Positions 16,216 through 24,583 of a DNA stretch of 64,000 nucleotides are shown here, one piece after another. Source of the stretch: Streptomyces radicis. GTDB taxonomy: Bacteria; Actinomycetota; Actinomycetes; Streptomycetales; Streptomycetaceae. Position 1 is the stretch's first letter. The number at the start of each line of letters is the position of its first letter. Location of the stretch: NCBI RefSeq assembly GCF_003626575.1, contig NZ_RBDY01000010.1:163845-227844 (forward strand), read 5' to 3'. The position numbers were made by a program, and so were the translations under genes. Below the pieces are notes generated by a model. The model ran no database searches, was not told the origin of the DNA, and was given only the letters and a program-made list of their open reading frames with translations.

Positions 16216-17364
16216 GTGACATTTCCCGTGGTCGGCATGGTCGGAGGCGGTCAGCTCGCCCGGATGACGCACGAGGCGGGCATCCCGCTCGGCATCAGGT
16301 TCCGGCTGCTCAGCGACACCCCGCAGGATTCGGCGGCACTCGTGGCGGGCGACGTGGTCGTCGGCGACCACCGCGATCTCGCGACGCTGCGTGCGTTCGC
16401 CCGAGGGTGCGATGTGATCACGTTCGATCACGAACATGTGCCGACCGAGCATCTGCGGGCGCTCGAGGCCGAGGGCATCCCCGTCAGGCCGGGCCCCGAC
16501 GCCCTGGTGCACGCCCAGGACAAGGGCGTGATGCGCGCCCGGCTCGGCGCGCTCGGCATCCCCTGCCCCCGCCACCGGATCGTGCGCGACCCGGCCGACG
16601 TGGCGCGGTTCGCCGCCGAGGTGGGCGGCTTCCCCGTGGTGCTCAAGACGACGCGCGGCGGCTACGACGGCAAGGGCGTGTGGGTCGTGCGGTCCGCCGC
16701 TGAGGCCGCCGACGTCGCCGCGCCGTTCCTGGCCGGGGTGCCGGTGCTCGCCGAGGAGAAGGTCGACTTCGTCCGCGAGCTGGCCGCGAACGTCGTCCGC
16801 TCCCCGCACGGCCAGGCCGTCGCCTACCCCGTCGTGGAGTCCCGCCAGGTGGACGGCGTGTGCGACACCGTGATCGCCCCGGCGCCCGACCTGCCGGCGG
16901 CGCGCGCCACGCACGCCCAGGAGCTCGCGCTGCGCGTCGCGGGCGAGCTCGGCGTCGTGGGCCATCTCGCGGTGGAGCTGTTCGAGGCGGCCGACGGGCG
17001 GATCCTGGTCAACGAGCTGGCCATGCGCCCGCACAACTCCGGGCACTGGACCCAGGACGGCGCCGCCACCTCGCAGTTCGCCAACCACCTGCGGGCCGTG
17101 CTCGACCTGCCGCTCGGCGACCCGCGCCCGCGCGCCCCCTGGACCGTGATGGCCAACGTCCTGGGCGGCGACTTCCCCGACATGTACCCCGCGTATCTGC
17201 ACTGCATGGCCCGCGACCCGGGGCTCAAGATCCACATGTACGGCAAGGACGTGAAGCCCGGCCGCAAGGTCGGCCATGTCACCACCTACGGCGACGACCT
17301 GCCCGATGTCATCGAGCGGGCCCGGCACGCCGCCGACTACCTCAGAGGGACGATCGACGAATGA
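16216..17364 (+). CDS. purK: N5-carboxyaminoimidazole ribonucleotide synthase
   Basis: A 382-residue ATP-grasp enzyme that carboxylates AIR with ATP and bicarbonate in purine synthesis. GMVGGGQLARM at the N-terminus binds AIR, KTTRGGYDGKGVWVV is the ATP-grasp loop, and VNELAMRPHNSGHWT is the conserved metal/active-site segment. The GTG at 16216 is preferred to the upstream ATG frame (16186) because homologs begin VTFPVVGMVGGGQ and because TACGCT (16204-16209) lies six bases before it, predicting a leaderless mRNA. Its stop overlaps the purE start (ATGA). Confidence 0.95.
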   Translation: MTFPVVGMVGGGQLARMTHEAGIPLGIRFRLLSDTPQDSAALVAGDVVVGDHRDLATLRAFARGCDVITFDHEHVPTEHLRALEAEGIPVRPGPDALVHAQDKGVMRARLGALGIPCPRHRIVRDPADVARFAAEVGGFPVVLKTTRGGYDGKGVWVVRSAAEAADVAAPFLAGVPVLAEEKVDFVRELAANVVRSPHGQAVAYPVVESRQVDGVCDTVIAPAPDLPAARATHAQELALRVAGELGVVGHLAVELFEAADGRILVNELAMRPHNSGHWTQDGAATSQFANHLRAVLDLPLGDPRPRAPWTVMANVLGGDFPDMYPAYLHCMARDPGLKIHMYGKDVKPGRKVGHVTTYGDDLPDVIERARHAADYLRGTIDE

Positions 17365-17888
17365 ACAGCCCCGCGCCGCCCCTGGTCGGCATCGTCATGG
17401 GCTCCGACTCCGACTGGCCCGTGATGCGCGGCGCCGCCGAGGCCCTCGAGGAGTTCGCCGTACCGTTCGAGGCCGACGTGGTCTCCGCGCACCGCATGCC
17501 GCACGAGATGGTCGGCTACGCCGAGGAGGCCGCGGGGCGCGGGCTCAAGGTGATCATCGCGGGCGCCGGGGGAGCGGCCCATCTCCCCGGCATGATCGCG
17601 TCGTTGACGCCGCTGCCGGTCATCGGCGTCCCGGTGCCGCTGGCGCACCTGGACGGCATGGACTCGCTGCTCTCCATCGTGCAGATGCCCGCGGGCGTGC
17701 CCGTCGCGACCGTCTCGGTCGGCGGCGCGCGGAACGCCGGGCTGCTCGCCGTCCGCACCCTGGCCGCGCACGACGCGGCGCTGCGCGAGGCGATGACCGC
17801 GTTCCAGGACCGGCTCAAGGAGCAGGCCGTCGAGAAGGGCCGCAGGCTGCGCGCCACCCTGACGCAGCGCGAGGAGGCCAGGGCATGA
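17361..17888 (+). CDS. purE: 5-(carboxyamino)imidazole ribonucleotide mutase, class I
   Basis: A 175-residue PurE that rearranges N5-CAIR to CAIR. IVMGSDSDWPVM near residue 10-21, VVSAHRMPHEM and IAGAGGAAHLPGM are the class I active-site loops, and the catalytic histidine is in SAHR. Its start overlaps purK by four bases and its stop overlaps the dipeptidase start by four, so all three are probably cotranscribed and coupled. Confidence 0.97.
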   Translation: MNSPAPPLVGIVMGSDSDWPVMRGAAEALEEFAVPFEADVVSAHRMPHEMVGYAEEAAGRGLKVIIAGAGGAAHLPGMIASLTPLPVIGVPVPLAHLDGMDSLLSIVQMPAGVPVATVSVGGARNAGLLAVRTLAAHDAALREAMTAFQDRLKEQAVEKGRRLRATLTQREEARA

Positions 17889-19075
17889 CCGACTCCCTCG
17901 CCCGCGCCCGTGAGCTGCTCGCCGAGCACCCCGTGGTCGACGGGCACAACGACCTGCCGTGGGCGCTGCGCCAGCAGGTGCGCTACGACCTCGACCGGCG
18001 CGACATCGCGACCGACCAGAGCGCCCATCTGCACACCGACCTGCCGCGGCTGCGCGCGGGCGGGGTGGGGGCGCAGTTCTGGTCGGTCTATGTGCGCGCC
18101 GACCTGGCGGGGGAGGCCGCGGTGAGCGCGTGCCTCGAGCAGATCGACATGGCGCGCAGGCTCGCTGAGCGCTACCCCTCGGAGCTGCGGCCCGCGCTGA
18201 CCGCCGACGACATGGAGGCCGCGCGCGCCGATGGCCGTATCGCGTCGCTCATGGGCGCCGAGGGCGGGCACTCCATCGCCAACTCACTCGGCACGCTCCG
18301 CGCGTTCCACCTGCTCGGCGTCCGCTACATGACGCTGACGCACAACGACACGATCGACTGGGCCGACTCCGCGACCGACGAGCCGCGCCACGGCGGCCTT
18401 TCCGCGTTCGGTGAGGAGGTGGTCCGCGAGATGAACCGCGTCGGGATGCTTGTCGACCTCTCCCATGTGGCGCCCTCGACCATGCGCGGGGCGCTCGCGG
18501 TGACCGAGGCGCCCCTGATCTTCTCGCACTCCTCCGCGCGCGCCGTGTGCGACCACCCGCGCAACATCCCCGACGACGTGCTGGCGCTGCTGCCGGGCAA
18601 CGGCGGGGTGGCGATGGCCACGTTCGTGCCCTCCTTCGTGCTGCCCGAGGCGTCGGCGTGGGACAAGCGCGCGGCGGCCCACCTGGAGGCCCATGGCCGC
18701 CACGCGCTCGACCACACCGAGCCCGCGCTGCGGCTGCTCGCGGAGTTCGAGGCCGAGCACCCGCGCCCGCGCGCCACGGTGTCGACCGTCGCGGACCACC
18801 TGGACCACATGCGCGAGGTCGCGGGCGTCGACCACATCGGCCTGGGTGGGGACTACGACGGCACGGCGTTCCTACCCGACGGGCTCGAGGACGTGTCCGG
18901 CTATCCCCGGCTGATCGCCGAGCTGCTCGACCGGGGCTGGTCGCGCGCCGACCTGTCCAAGCTGACCTGGGGGAACGCCGTGCGCGTGCTGCGCGACGCG
19001 GAGGCCGTGTCCCGCGACCTGTCCGCGCGGCGTGGCCCGTCGCTCGCGACGATCGAGGAGCTCGACGCCGCCTGA
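17885..19075 (+). CDS. Membrane dipeptidase (M19, renal dipeptidase family)
   Basis: A 396-residue zinc dipeptidase. DGHNDLPW (H21, D23) starts the binuclear site, LMGAEGGHS supplies the bridging glutamate, and LSHVAP and FSHSSARAVC supply the histidines; HIGLGGDYDG near the C-terminus binds substrate. The family cleaves dipeptides including those with a C-terminal D-amino acid. No signal peptide is visible, so it is cytoplasmic. The ATG start lies in ATGA with the purE stop. Its coupling to purK-purE is recurrent in actinobacteria but its metabolic reason is unclear. Confidence 0.92.
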   Translation: MTDSLARARELLAEHPVVDGHNDLPWALRQQVRYDLDRRDIATDQSAHLHTDLPRLRAGGVGAQFWSVYVRADLAGEAAVSACLEQIDMARRLAERYPSELRPALTADDMEAARADGRIASLMGAEGGHSIANSLGTLRAFHLLGVRYMTLTHNDTIDWADSATDEPRHGGLSAFGEEVVREMNRVGMLVDLSHVAPSTMRGALAVTEAPLIFSHSSARAVCDHPRNIPDDVLALLPGNGGVAMATFVPSFVLPEASAWDKRAAAHLEAHGRHALDHTEPALRLLAEFEAEHPRPRATVSTVADHLDHMREVAGVDHIGLGGDYDGTAFLPDGLEDVSGYPRLIAELLDRGWSRADLSKLTWGNAVRVLRDAEAVSRDLSARRGPSLATIEELDAA

Positions 19076-19430
19076 CGGCCCCTCGGGAACCCCAGAACGG
19101 GCGATTCGGGCAATTGGCTCATCAAGGTGGATAACGCCGAGGCGGCACGGGCTGGTGACCGACCTCACTCGGGGGCGTCGCCGCCCGTCCGCCCCGCGCG
19201 GCGGCGCCCCGGCCGTTCCGTCGCCAAGTGTCCGTGCCCCGCCGCGAGTTGGGGGGCGGCATGCGCCAACACCCGATCGCGTTGCGTCGTTGAGCGGTCA
19301 CGGGCGGTCGCGGAACGGTCCATACCGGTATCGCCGATCATGGTGTGATCATCCGCTCTTAGTTGTCTCGTCCGAATTCATCGGTTTAACGTGCTCCAGC
19401 GCCGCACCCCCGCGGCGGGCCGCTCCGGAC
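19076..19430. other. Intergenic region with promoter for the riboswitch leader
   Basis: No gene is supported here; short frames lack ribosome sites and recognisable products. The right part contains TTGTCT (19363-19368), an 18-base spacer and TAACGT (19387-19392), a good vegetative promoter that would begin transcription near 19399, just before the riboswitch. The left part holds only GC-rich short inverted repeats. Confidence 0.55.
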
Positions 19431-19612
19431 GCCGAATCCTGTCACCGGTAGCGGGAACCGCAGCACTTCCGTCTGACAGGAGCGGGGGACCCACCATTCG
19501 CCGGGGCGTTGTCCTACGCACCGGCTCGGGGTGAAGCCCCCGGGATCCCAGTGGTCCCAGGGGCCGGGCGACTCCGGCCCGAACCCGACAGCTCACCTCG
19601 CAGGCGTTCGAG
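19431..19612 (+). ncRNA. c-di-AMP riboswitch (ydaO/yuaA type)
   Basis: The leader shows the conserved pieces of the class in order: CGCCGAATCCTG then CACCGGTAGCGGGAACC, CTGACAGGAGCGGGGGACCC, CGGGGTGAAGCCCC, a variable hairpin (GGGCCGGGCGACTCCGGCCC) and the 3' signature GAACCCGACAGCTCACCTCG followed by CAGGCG. This class binds cyclic di-AMP and generally switches genes off when it is abundant. It stands directly upstream of a LysM/M23 wall hydrolase, its commonest client in actinobacteria. Boundaries are approximate; a covariance-model search would fix them. Confidence 0.9.
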
Positions 19613-19624
19613 AGGAGCACACCT

Positions 19625-20422
19625 ATGTCCGCACGCGGACGTCACCGTCGCCCACGCGCACGGCGCATCTCACGTATCTCCCTGGTCCTGATGGCCGGTG
19701 GCGCCGGTGTGGCGCTGCCGTTCGTCGCCGCAGGAGCGGCCAACGCCGCCCCCGCCGATGACACCTACACCGTGGTCAGCGGCGACTCGCTGTCCAAGAT
19801 CGCCCGCGCCGAGGGCCTCCCCGGCTGGGAGGAGCTGTACGACGGCAATCGCGGCGTGGTCGGCGAGGACCCGAATCTGATCCGTCCCGGTCAGAAGCTG
19901 GTCATCGGCGCTCCCGTCGAGGCCACGGCCGAGCCCGTCGAGCCCGCGCCCGCCGCCGAGCCGGAGCCCGCGCCCGAGGAGCCCGCCCCGGCGCCCGAGC
20001 CCGCCGATGAGGCCGCAGGCGGCTTCGTCTCCCCGGTCGACGCCTCGGTGACCACCGGCTACCGCGTCGCGGGGTCCTCCTGGTCCTCCGGCTACCACAC
20101 CGGCGTGGACTTCCCCGTCGGCACCGGCACCCCCGTGTCATCGATCGGCGCGGGCGAGGTCGTGACCGCGGGCAGCGGTGGCGCCTACGGCAACGAGGTC
20201 GTCATCCGCCACGCGGACGGGCACTACAGCCAGTACGCCCACCTGTCGTCCATATCGGTCGGCGTCGGTCAGACGGTGAACGCCGGCGATCAGATCGGCC
20301 TGTCCGGCTCGACCGGCAACAGCACGGGTCCGCACCTCCACTTCGAGGTCCGCACGGGCCCCGACTACGGCTCGGACGTGGACCCGCTGGCCTACCTCGC
20401 GGGCAAGGGCGTCGTTCTCTGA
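19625..20422 (+). CDS. Secreted LysM and M23-family peptidoglycan endopeptidase
   Basis: 265 residues: a twin-arginine-like, basic signal peptide (residues 1-42, ending ANAAPA), a LysM domain (about 47-93, YTVVSGDSLSKIARAEGL to RPGQKLVIG), a Pro/Glu/Ala linker (about 95-133) and an M23 LytM domain (about 135-265). The zinc ligands are in HTGVDFP (HxxxD) and HLHFEV (HxH). It should bind peptidoglycan glycan and cut stem peptides during growth or spore germination. GAGAGGAGC lies at the 3' edge of the riboswitch, so ligand binding may control termination or ribosome access. Confidence 0.95.
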   Translation: MSARGRHRRPRARRISRISLVLMAGGAGVALPFVAAGAANAAPADDTYTVVSGDSLSKIARAEGLPGWEELYDGNRGVVGEDPNLIRPGQKLVIGAPVEATAEPVEPAPAAEPEPAPEEPAPAPEPADEAAGGFVSPVDASVTTGYRVAGSSWSSGYHTGVDFPVGTGTPVSSIGAGEVVTAGSGGAYGNEVVIRHADGHYSQYAHLSSISVGVGQTVNAGDQIGLSGSTGNSTGPHLHFEVRTGPDYGSDVDPLAYLAGKGVVL

Positions 20423-20461
20423 TCCCGTGACCCGACGAGCGACAGCGTGACTACGTGACAA

Positions 20462-20494
20462 CGGCAGGCCCCGCCCACCCCGCGGGGCCTGCCG
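20462..20494 (+). terminator. Strong hairpin terminator
   Basis: A 13-bp perfect stem CGGCAGGCCCCGC / GCGGGGCCTGCCG (20462-20474, 20482-20494) with a 7-base loop, 40 bases after the hydrolase stop and before the convergent ABC permease gene. It probably serves both directions. Confidence 0.85.
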
Positions 20495-20512
20495 CGTTCT
20501 CGGGGGCGGCGC

Positions 20513-21307
20513 TCAGTCGCCCTGCTTCTGGTATGTCCGCACCGAGAGCGGCGCGAAGATCGCCGTCAGGAGCACAGGCCATCCGATGGCCAGCAGCAGG
20601 GCGTTGTCGCTCGCCCAACCCCCGCCGCCCAGGCCCGGGTTGCCGAACAGCTCACGGATCGCGGTCACCGTGGCGGACAGGGGATTCCACTCGGCGACCG
20701 TCCCCAGCCAGTCGGGCATCAGCTCGGGCGCGGTGAAGACGTTGGACACCGCGGTCAGCGGGAACGCCAGCGGGAAGACGATCATCCCGACCGTGTCGGG
20801 GTCGCGTACGACCAGGCCCAGATAGATCCCGATCCAGGTGATCGCCACCCGCAGCGCCAGCACGAGCGCCACCGCGGCCAGCGCCCTGCCGACGCCCCGG
20901 TGCCACTCCCAGCCGACCAGCAGCCCGCACACGAGCAGCACCGACGTCTCGAGCAGCGCCCGCAGCAGGTCCGCCGTGCTCCGCCCGGTCAGCAGCGCGG
21001 AGCGGGCCACCGGCATCGAGCGGAAGCGGTCGATCACGCCACGCCCCGCGTCCACCGCCACCGCGGAGCCGGTCGCGCCGAGGCCGTAGAGCATCGTCAT
21101 CGCGAAGACCCCGGGGAGCAGGAACTCCCGGTAGTCGCCGCCGTCGGGCAGGGCCATGCCGCTGCCGAAGACATAGCCGAAGACCAGCACGAACATGATC
21201 GGCAGCAGGAAGTAGAGCGCCACCTCCTCGGGCGTCCTGACCAGGTGCGCCATGTTCCGTCGGGTCATGGTCAGGCCGTCGGCCATCGCCCGACGCGTCC
21301 GCCTCAT
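20513..21307 (-). CDS. ABC-2 type transporter permease (DrrB-like)
   Basis: A 264-residue membrane protein with six hydrophobic segments and the ABC-2 permease layout: LVRTPEEVALYFLLPIMFVLVFGYVFG near the N-terminus, then a LLPGVFAMTMLYG segment, RFRSMPVARSALLTGR (the coupling-type MPVSR motif of DrrB) and the conserved FPLTAVSNVFTAPELMPDWLGTVAEWNPLS. The start ATG overlaps the ATPase stop (ATGA). A longer frame extends to 21757 but is out of register with any homology. With the ATPase it forms a daunorubicin-resistance-type exporter. Confidence 0.92.
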   Translation of the reverse strand: MRRTRRAMADGLTMTRRNMAHLVRTPEEVALYFLLPIMFVLVFGYVFGSGMALPDGGDYREFLLPGVFAMTMLYGLGATGSAVAVDAGRGVIDRFRSMPVARSALLTGRSTADLLRALLETSVLLVCGLLVGWEWHRGVGRALAAVALVLALRVAITWIGIYLGLVVRDPDTVGMIVFPLAFPLTAVSNVFTAPELMPDWLGTVAEWNPLSATVTAIRELFGNPGLGGGGWASDNALLLAIGWPVLLTAIFAPLSVRTYQKQGD

Positions 21308-22281
21308 CGGGCCACCCCCGTCGCGCTCACGCTCTTCTCCGCCGTCCTTCGCCCGGTGAGCCGCAGGAACGCCTCGTCGAGCGTGGGCCGCCGGGTGCCG
21401 ATGTCCTCCACCACGACGCCCGCCGCGTGCAGCGCCCTGACCACCTCGGTCAACGCGGTGACCCGGTCGGCCACCAGCGCGCTCACCCGGCGCGTGTCCT
21501 GGTCGGTCTCGGGCTCGACCCCGCACACGCGGGAGATGAGCGCGGCCACCCCGAACAGGTCGGCGGCGTCCCTGACGACGACCTCGACCCGGTCGGCGCC
21601 GATCGTCGCCTTCAGCTCGTCGGCCGTGCCCTCGGCGACCACGCGCCCGGCGTCGATCACCGAGATCCGGTCGGCCAGCTGGTCGGCCTCCTCCAGGTAC
21701 TGCGTGGTCAGCAGCACCGTGGTGCCGCCCTTGACCAGCGAACGGATCGTGTCCCACACGTCGTTGCGGCTGCGCGGGTCGAGGCCCGTGGTCGGCTCGT
21801 CGAGGAACAGCACCTCGGGCGAGCGCACCAGGCTGGCCGCCAGGTCGAGGCGGCGCCGCATCCCGCCCGAGTACGCCCCCGCGTTCTTCCCCGCCGCTTC
21901 GGTCAGCCGGAAGCGCTCGAGCAGCTCGTCGGCCCGCCGCTTGGCCGCCGCGCGGCCGAGCTTGTGGAGCCTGCCGAACATCACGAGGTTCTGCCGCCCG
22001 CTGAGCTGCTCGTCGACCGCCGCGTACTGCCCGGTGAGCCCGATCCGCTCGCGCACCTCCTCCGGCTGCCGCGCCACGTCGAACCCGCGGATCTCCGCGC
22101 GCCCCGCGTCGTAGCGCAGCAGCGTGGCCAGCGCGCGCACGGCCGTCGTCTTGCCCGCGCCGTTCGGCCCCAGGAGGCCGTGCACCGTGCCGGTCCGCAC
22201 GGCGAGGTCGACGCCGTCGAGCGCGTAGGTGTCGCGATATCGCTTGCGCAGCCCCTCCGTCACGATCGCGTGCTCTGCCAT
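21304..22281 (-). CDS. ABC transporter ATP-binding protein (DrrA family)
   Basis: A 325-residue ATPase with Walker A LGPNGAGKTTAVR (about 37-49), Q-loop GLTGQYAAVDEQLSGRQNL, signature YSGGMRRRLDLAASL, Walker B VLFLDEPTTGLD and the H-loop position replaced in TTQYLEEAD by glutamine, as is usual for DrrA. The C-terminal 100 residues carry the DrrA-specific domain including RRPTLDEAFLRLTG. It drives export of a hydrophobic drug or lipid through the coupled permease. Divergent from a TetR regulator across a clear dyad. Confidence 0.94.
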   Translation of the reverse strand: MAEHAIVTEGLRKRYRDTYALDGVDLAVRTGTVHGLLGPNGAGKTTAVRALATLLRYDAGRAEIRGFDVARQPEEVRERIGLTGQYAAVDEQLSGRQNLVMFGRLHKLGRAAAKRRADELLERFRLTEAAGKNAGAYSGGMRRRLDLAASLVRSPEVLFLDEPTTGLDPRSRNDVWDTIRSLVKGGTTVLLTTQYLEEADQLADRISVIDAGRVVAEGTADELKATIGADRVEVVVRDAADLFGVAALISRVCGVEPETDQDTRRVSALVADRVTALTEVVRALHAAGVVVEDIGTRRPTLDEAFLRLTGRRTAEKSVSATGVAR

Positions 22282-22308
22282 CTCCCCATCCCCATCCCCG
22301 TGTCCGAG

Positions 22309-22358
22309 AAACTGTGTACGTCGTAGACTTGGGTATACACCCTACACAGTTTTAGGAT
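22309..22358. promoter_or_regulatory. Operator dyad and tetR promoter between ABC exporter and regulator
   Basis: AAACTGTGTA (22309-22318) and TACACAGTTT (22343-22352) are perfect inverted repeats 24 bases apart. A third TACAC-type half site, GTATACAC, lies between at 22333-22340. For tetR, TTGGGT (22329-22334), 18 bases and TAGGAT (22353-22358) form a promoter whose spacer holds the right arm. A TetR dimer pair here would block both divergent genes. Confidence 0.7.
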
Positions 22359-22387
22359 GCCGTCAATCACTTCAGTGAGGGGCGAGG

Positions 22388-23170
22388 ATGACCGAGCAGC
22401 GCCGGGCCCGTCGCGACCTCCAGGCGGCGGTGGACCTGCTGTGGCGCACCAAGGGGCCGGGCAGCAGAGGGCCGCGCGGCACCCTGACCGTGGACCGGAT
22501 CGTCCAGACCGCCATCGACATCGCCGACGCCGAGGGCCTGGTGGGCGTCTCGATGCGCAAGGTCGCCGAGCGGCTCGGCGTGACGACGATGTCGCTCTAC
22601 CGGTACATCCCGGGCAAGGACGACCTGGTCGACCTGATGTTCGAGATGGCGACGGGGCGCCCCGACACGTCGGACTGGCCCGACGACTGGCGGGGGCGGC
22701 TGACCGCGTACGCGCGCGAGTGCCGCACGATGCTGCTCGACCGACCCTGGATGATCGATGTCCCGATCGGCAGCCCGCCCATGGGGCCCAACAACCTCGC
22801 GTGGATGGAGGCCGTGCTCGCGTCGCTCGACGGCAGCGGCCTCGCCCAGGACGACATGGTCGGCGTGCTGATGCTCCTCACCAACTACGTGCTGAGCGAG
22901 GTCCGTCAGGAGATCACGTTGAGCCGCGCCGCGCCGCGCACCGGCGTGACCTATCAGGAGTGGGGCGAGGTCTACGGGGAGTTGCTGGCCCGCGTGATCG
23001 GATCGGGGCGCTACCCGGCGCTGGCGCGGGTGGTGGAGGCGGGCGTCTTCGGCCCCGAGGCCGCGGGCGCGGATGAGGACTTCGCCTATGGCCTCGACTT
23101 CATCCTGGACGGGATCGAGGCCATCGTCCACGAGCGCAAGGCGGAGGCGGCGAAGCGCGCCCCGCGGTGA
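22388..23170 (+). CDS. TetR-family regulator of the ABC exporter
   Basis: A 260-residue TetR protein. The helix-turn-helix (about residues 34-80) ends in MRKVAERLGVTTMSLYRYIPGKDDLVDLM, the form found in TetR_C_1 (tetracycline-repressor-like) proteins. The C-terminal domain contains a tryptophan/leucine-rich ligand pocket. It is divergent from the DrrA/DrrB-like genes with a perfect dyad between them, so it probably represses them until the exported drug binds. The start ATG follows GGGGCGAGG. Confidence 0.92.
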   Translation: MTEQRRARRDLQAAVDLLWRTKGPGSRGPRGTLTVDRIVQTAIDIADAEGLVGVSMRKVAERLGVTTMSLYRYIPGKDDLVDLMFEMATGRPDTSDWPDDWRGRLTAYARECRTMLLDRPWMIDVPIGSPPMGPNNLAWMEAVLASLDGSGLAQDDMVGVLMLLTNYVLSEVRQEITLSRAAPRTGVTYQEWGEVYGELLARVIGSGRYPALARVVEAGVFGPEAAGADEDFAYGLDFILDGIEAIVHERKAEAAKRAPR

Positions 23171-23204
23171 GAGCGGGTCCGCGCGCCGCCGCGGTCCACG
23201 GGGG

Positions 23205-24053
23205 TCAGCCCAGGGATGCCACCGCGTCCGCGATGAGGGCGCGGGCCGCCGCTCCCCGCGCGGCCTGCCGCGAGAGACGTTCGAAGGCACGGGTGTACAG
23301 CTCGACCTGGCTGGGCTCAATCAGCGTGGACGCGGCGTCCAAGGTGTCGGCGTGCACCCTTCGGTCATCGAAGATCGTGAAGGTCGGCATGGGCCACACG
23401 GCCCGTTGTTCCGCGAACGGGACAATGCCCACGGCGACGTTCCGCAGGTCCATGACTCCCAGCAGGTGGCCGAGCTGCGCCGCCATGGTCGCGGCGCTGC
23501 ACAGCCGGTAGCGCAGCACCGACTCCTCCAGCACGAAGGAGAACCGGCGCCCGCCCTCGCTCAGCACCTCGTTCCGCCGCATCCGGGCTGCCACCGCCGC
23601 GCGCACGTCGTCCGGTGTCCCTCGGAAATCCGCGATGGAGGACAGCAGTGCCGAGGCGTACCCCGCCGTTTGGACGAAGCCGGGGATCACATCGGATACG
23701 TAGACGCGGAAGGTCGTGGTCCGTCGGTACAGGTCCCCGGTGCTCTCCTGTAGGCGCCGGAGGCCGGTGCGCTGAAGCCGTCTCCACTCCACGTGTGCTT
23801 CGTCGGACTGCCTGTTGGCCGCGATCAGGTCGGGGGTCTGGTCGTCAGCGGCACAGGCTCGGCACCACGCTCGGATGTCGGCATCGGAGGGAGGCGTCCT
23901 GGCGTTCTCGATCCGGGATGACTTCGACTCCGACCAACCGCACCTGACGGCCAGCTCCCGCCCGCTGATCCCCGCGTCCCGCCGGATCTCACGCAGGCGG
24001 CCCGCCAGTTTCTCCCGGGCCTGCTGAACGCGTGAAGAGGGGTGTGGGGGCAA
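23205..24053 (-). CDS. XRE-family regulator with DUF5753 domain
   Basis: About 282 residues. The N-terminal helix-turn-helix (LAGRLREIRRDAGISGREL then CGWSESKSSRIENARTPP) is followed by a DUF5753 domain from about residue 95, with RTTTFRVYVSDVIPGFVQTAGYA and VLEESVLRYRL typical of the Streptomyces WhiJ/Scr1-like group. TTG at 24053 gives the family-typical start (PPHPSSRVQQAREKL) 15 bases after the DUF6879 stop; the GTG at 24131 would overlap that gene by 64 bases. These regulators usually act with a small partner protein. Target sites are probably the CGTGCRA repeats at 24883-24923. Confidence 0.87.
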   Translation of the reverse strand: MPPHPSSRVQQAREKLAGRLREIRRDAGISGRELAVRCGWSESKSSRIENARTPPSDADIRAWCRACAADDQTPDLIAANRQSDEAHVEWRRLQRTGLRRLQESTGDLYRRTTTFRVYVSDVIPGFVQTAGYASALLSSIADFRGTPDDVRAAVAARMRRNEVLSEGGRRFSFVLEESVLRYRLCSAATMAAQLGHLLGVMDLRNVAVGIVPFAEQRAVWPMPTFTIFDDRRVHADTLDAASTLIEPSQVELYTRAFERLSRQAARGAAARALIADAVASLG

Positions 24054-24067
24054 GGAGCTGGCTCTCG

Positions 24068-24583
24068 TCAGACCGTGTACCGGTGGTGCGGGATCGCTCG
24101 CTCCCAGACGGCTTCGAACGCGGCGGAGCACAGCGTCACCGCTTCCTGGTCCGCCGTGATCTCGTCCTCCACCACCACGCCGTCACCCGAGAAGTGGTGC
24201 ACCCGGAGCAGCGCGTCGTCGAACAGCCAGAAGTCGTTCCCCGGCAGGGCGATGGCGGTGGCATTCCGCCGGGGGAGCCAGCGGACCTGCTCCCCCGCGG
24301 TGACGTTGGCGCGCGTGACGTAGTGCTCCCACCGGATGTATTCCGACACCGGCTCGGAGATCACCCGCGCCCTGCGGATCACCACTCCCCGCGCCACGGT
24401 GTCGGCGATCAGCTGGTCGTAGGGATGCCACCATGACGCGCGGTCCTCCCAGTCGATCCGCTTCCCGCGCTGCCACGCCTCGAACCGGTCGGTGGCGGCG
24501 TACGAGTCGCGCAGCTCCAGGTGGACGGCGGATCGTTCGCACCGGCCGAGCAGCTCAGCGAAGCTGGGCACGCTCGACGACAT
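24068..24583 (-). CDS. DUF6879-family protein
   Basis: A 171-residue protein with no known catalytic motif. It is aromatic and charged: FAELLGRCERSAVHLELRDSY, RASWWHPYDQLIADTVARGV and NDFWLFDD are the conserved stretches I recognise from DUF6879 proteins, which recur next to XRE-DUF5753 genes in Streptomyces. ATG 24583 follows GGGAGG; a GTG at 24586 is also in frame. It overlaps the upstream small gene by 29 bases and precedes the XRE gene, so the three are one operon. Function unknown; a partner or signal-sensing role is inferred from context. Confidence 0.8.
   Translation of the reverse strand: MSSSVPSFAELLGRCERSAVHLELRDSYAATDRFEAWQRGKRIDWEDRASWWHPYDQLIADTVARGVVIRRARVISEPVSEYIRWEHYVTRANVTAGEQVRWLPRRNATAIALPGNDFWLFDDALLRVHHFSGDGVVVEDEITADQEAVTLCSAAFEAVWERAIPHHRYTV

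Noticed and set aside
19032..19451. Short open frames in the gap before the riboswitch
   Set aside because: No ribosome site, no family resemblance, and they run through the promoter and riboswitch.
24054..24131. Longer GTG start for the XRE gene
   Set aside because: It overlaps DUF6879 by 64 bases and adds residues not typical of the family; TTG 24053 gives the usual N-terminus.
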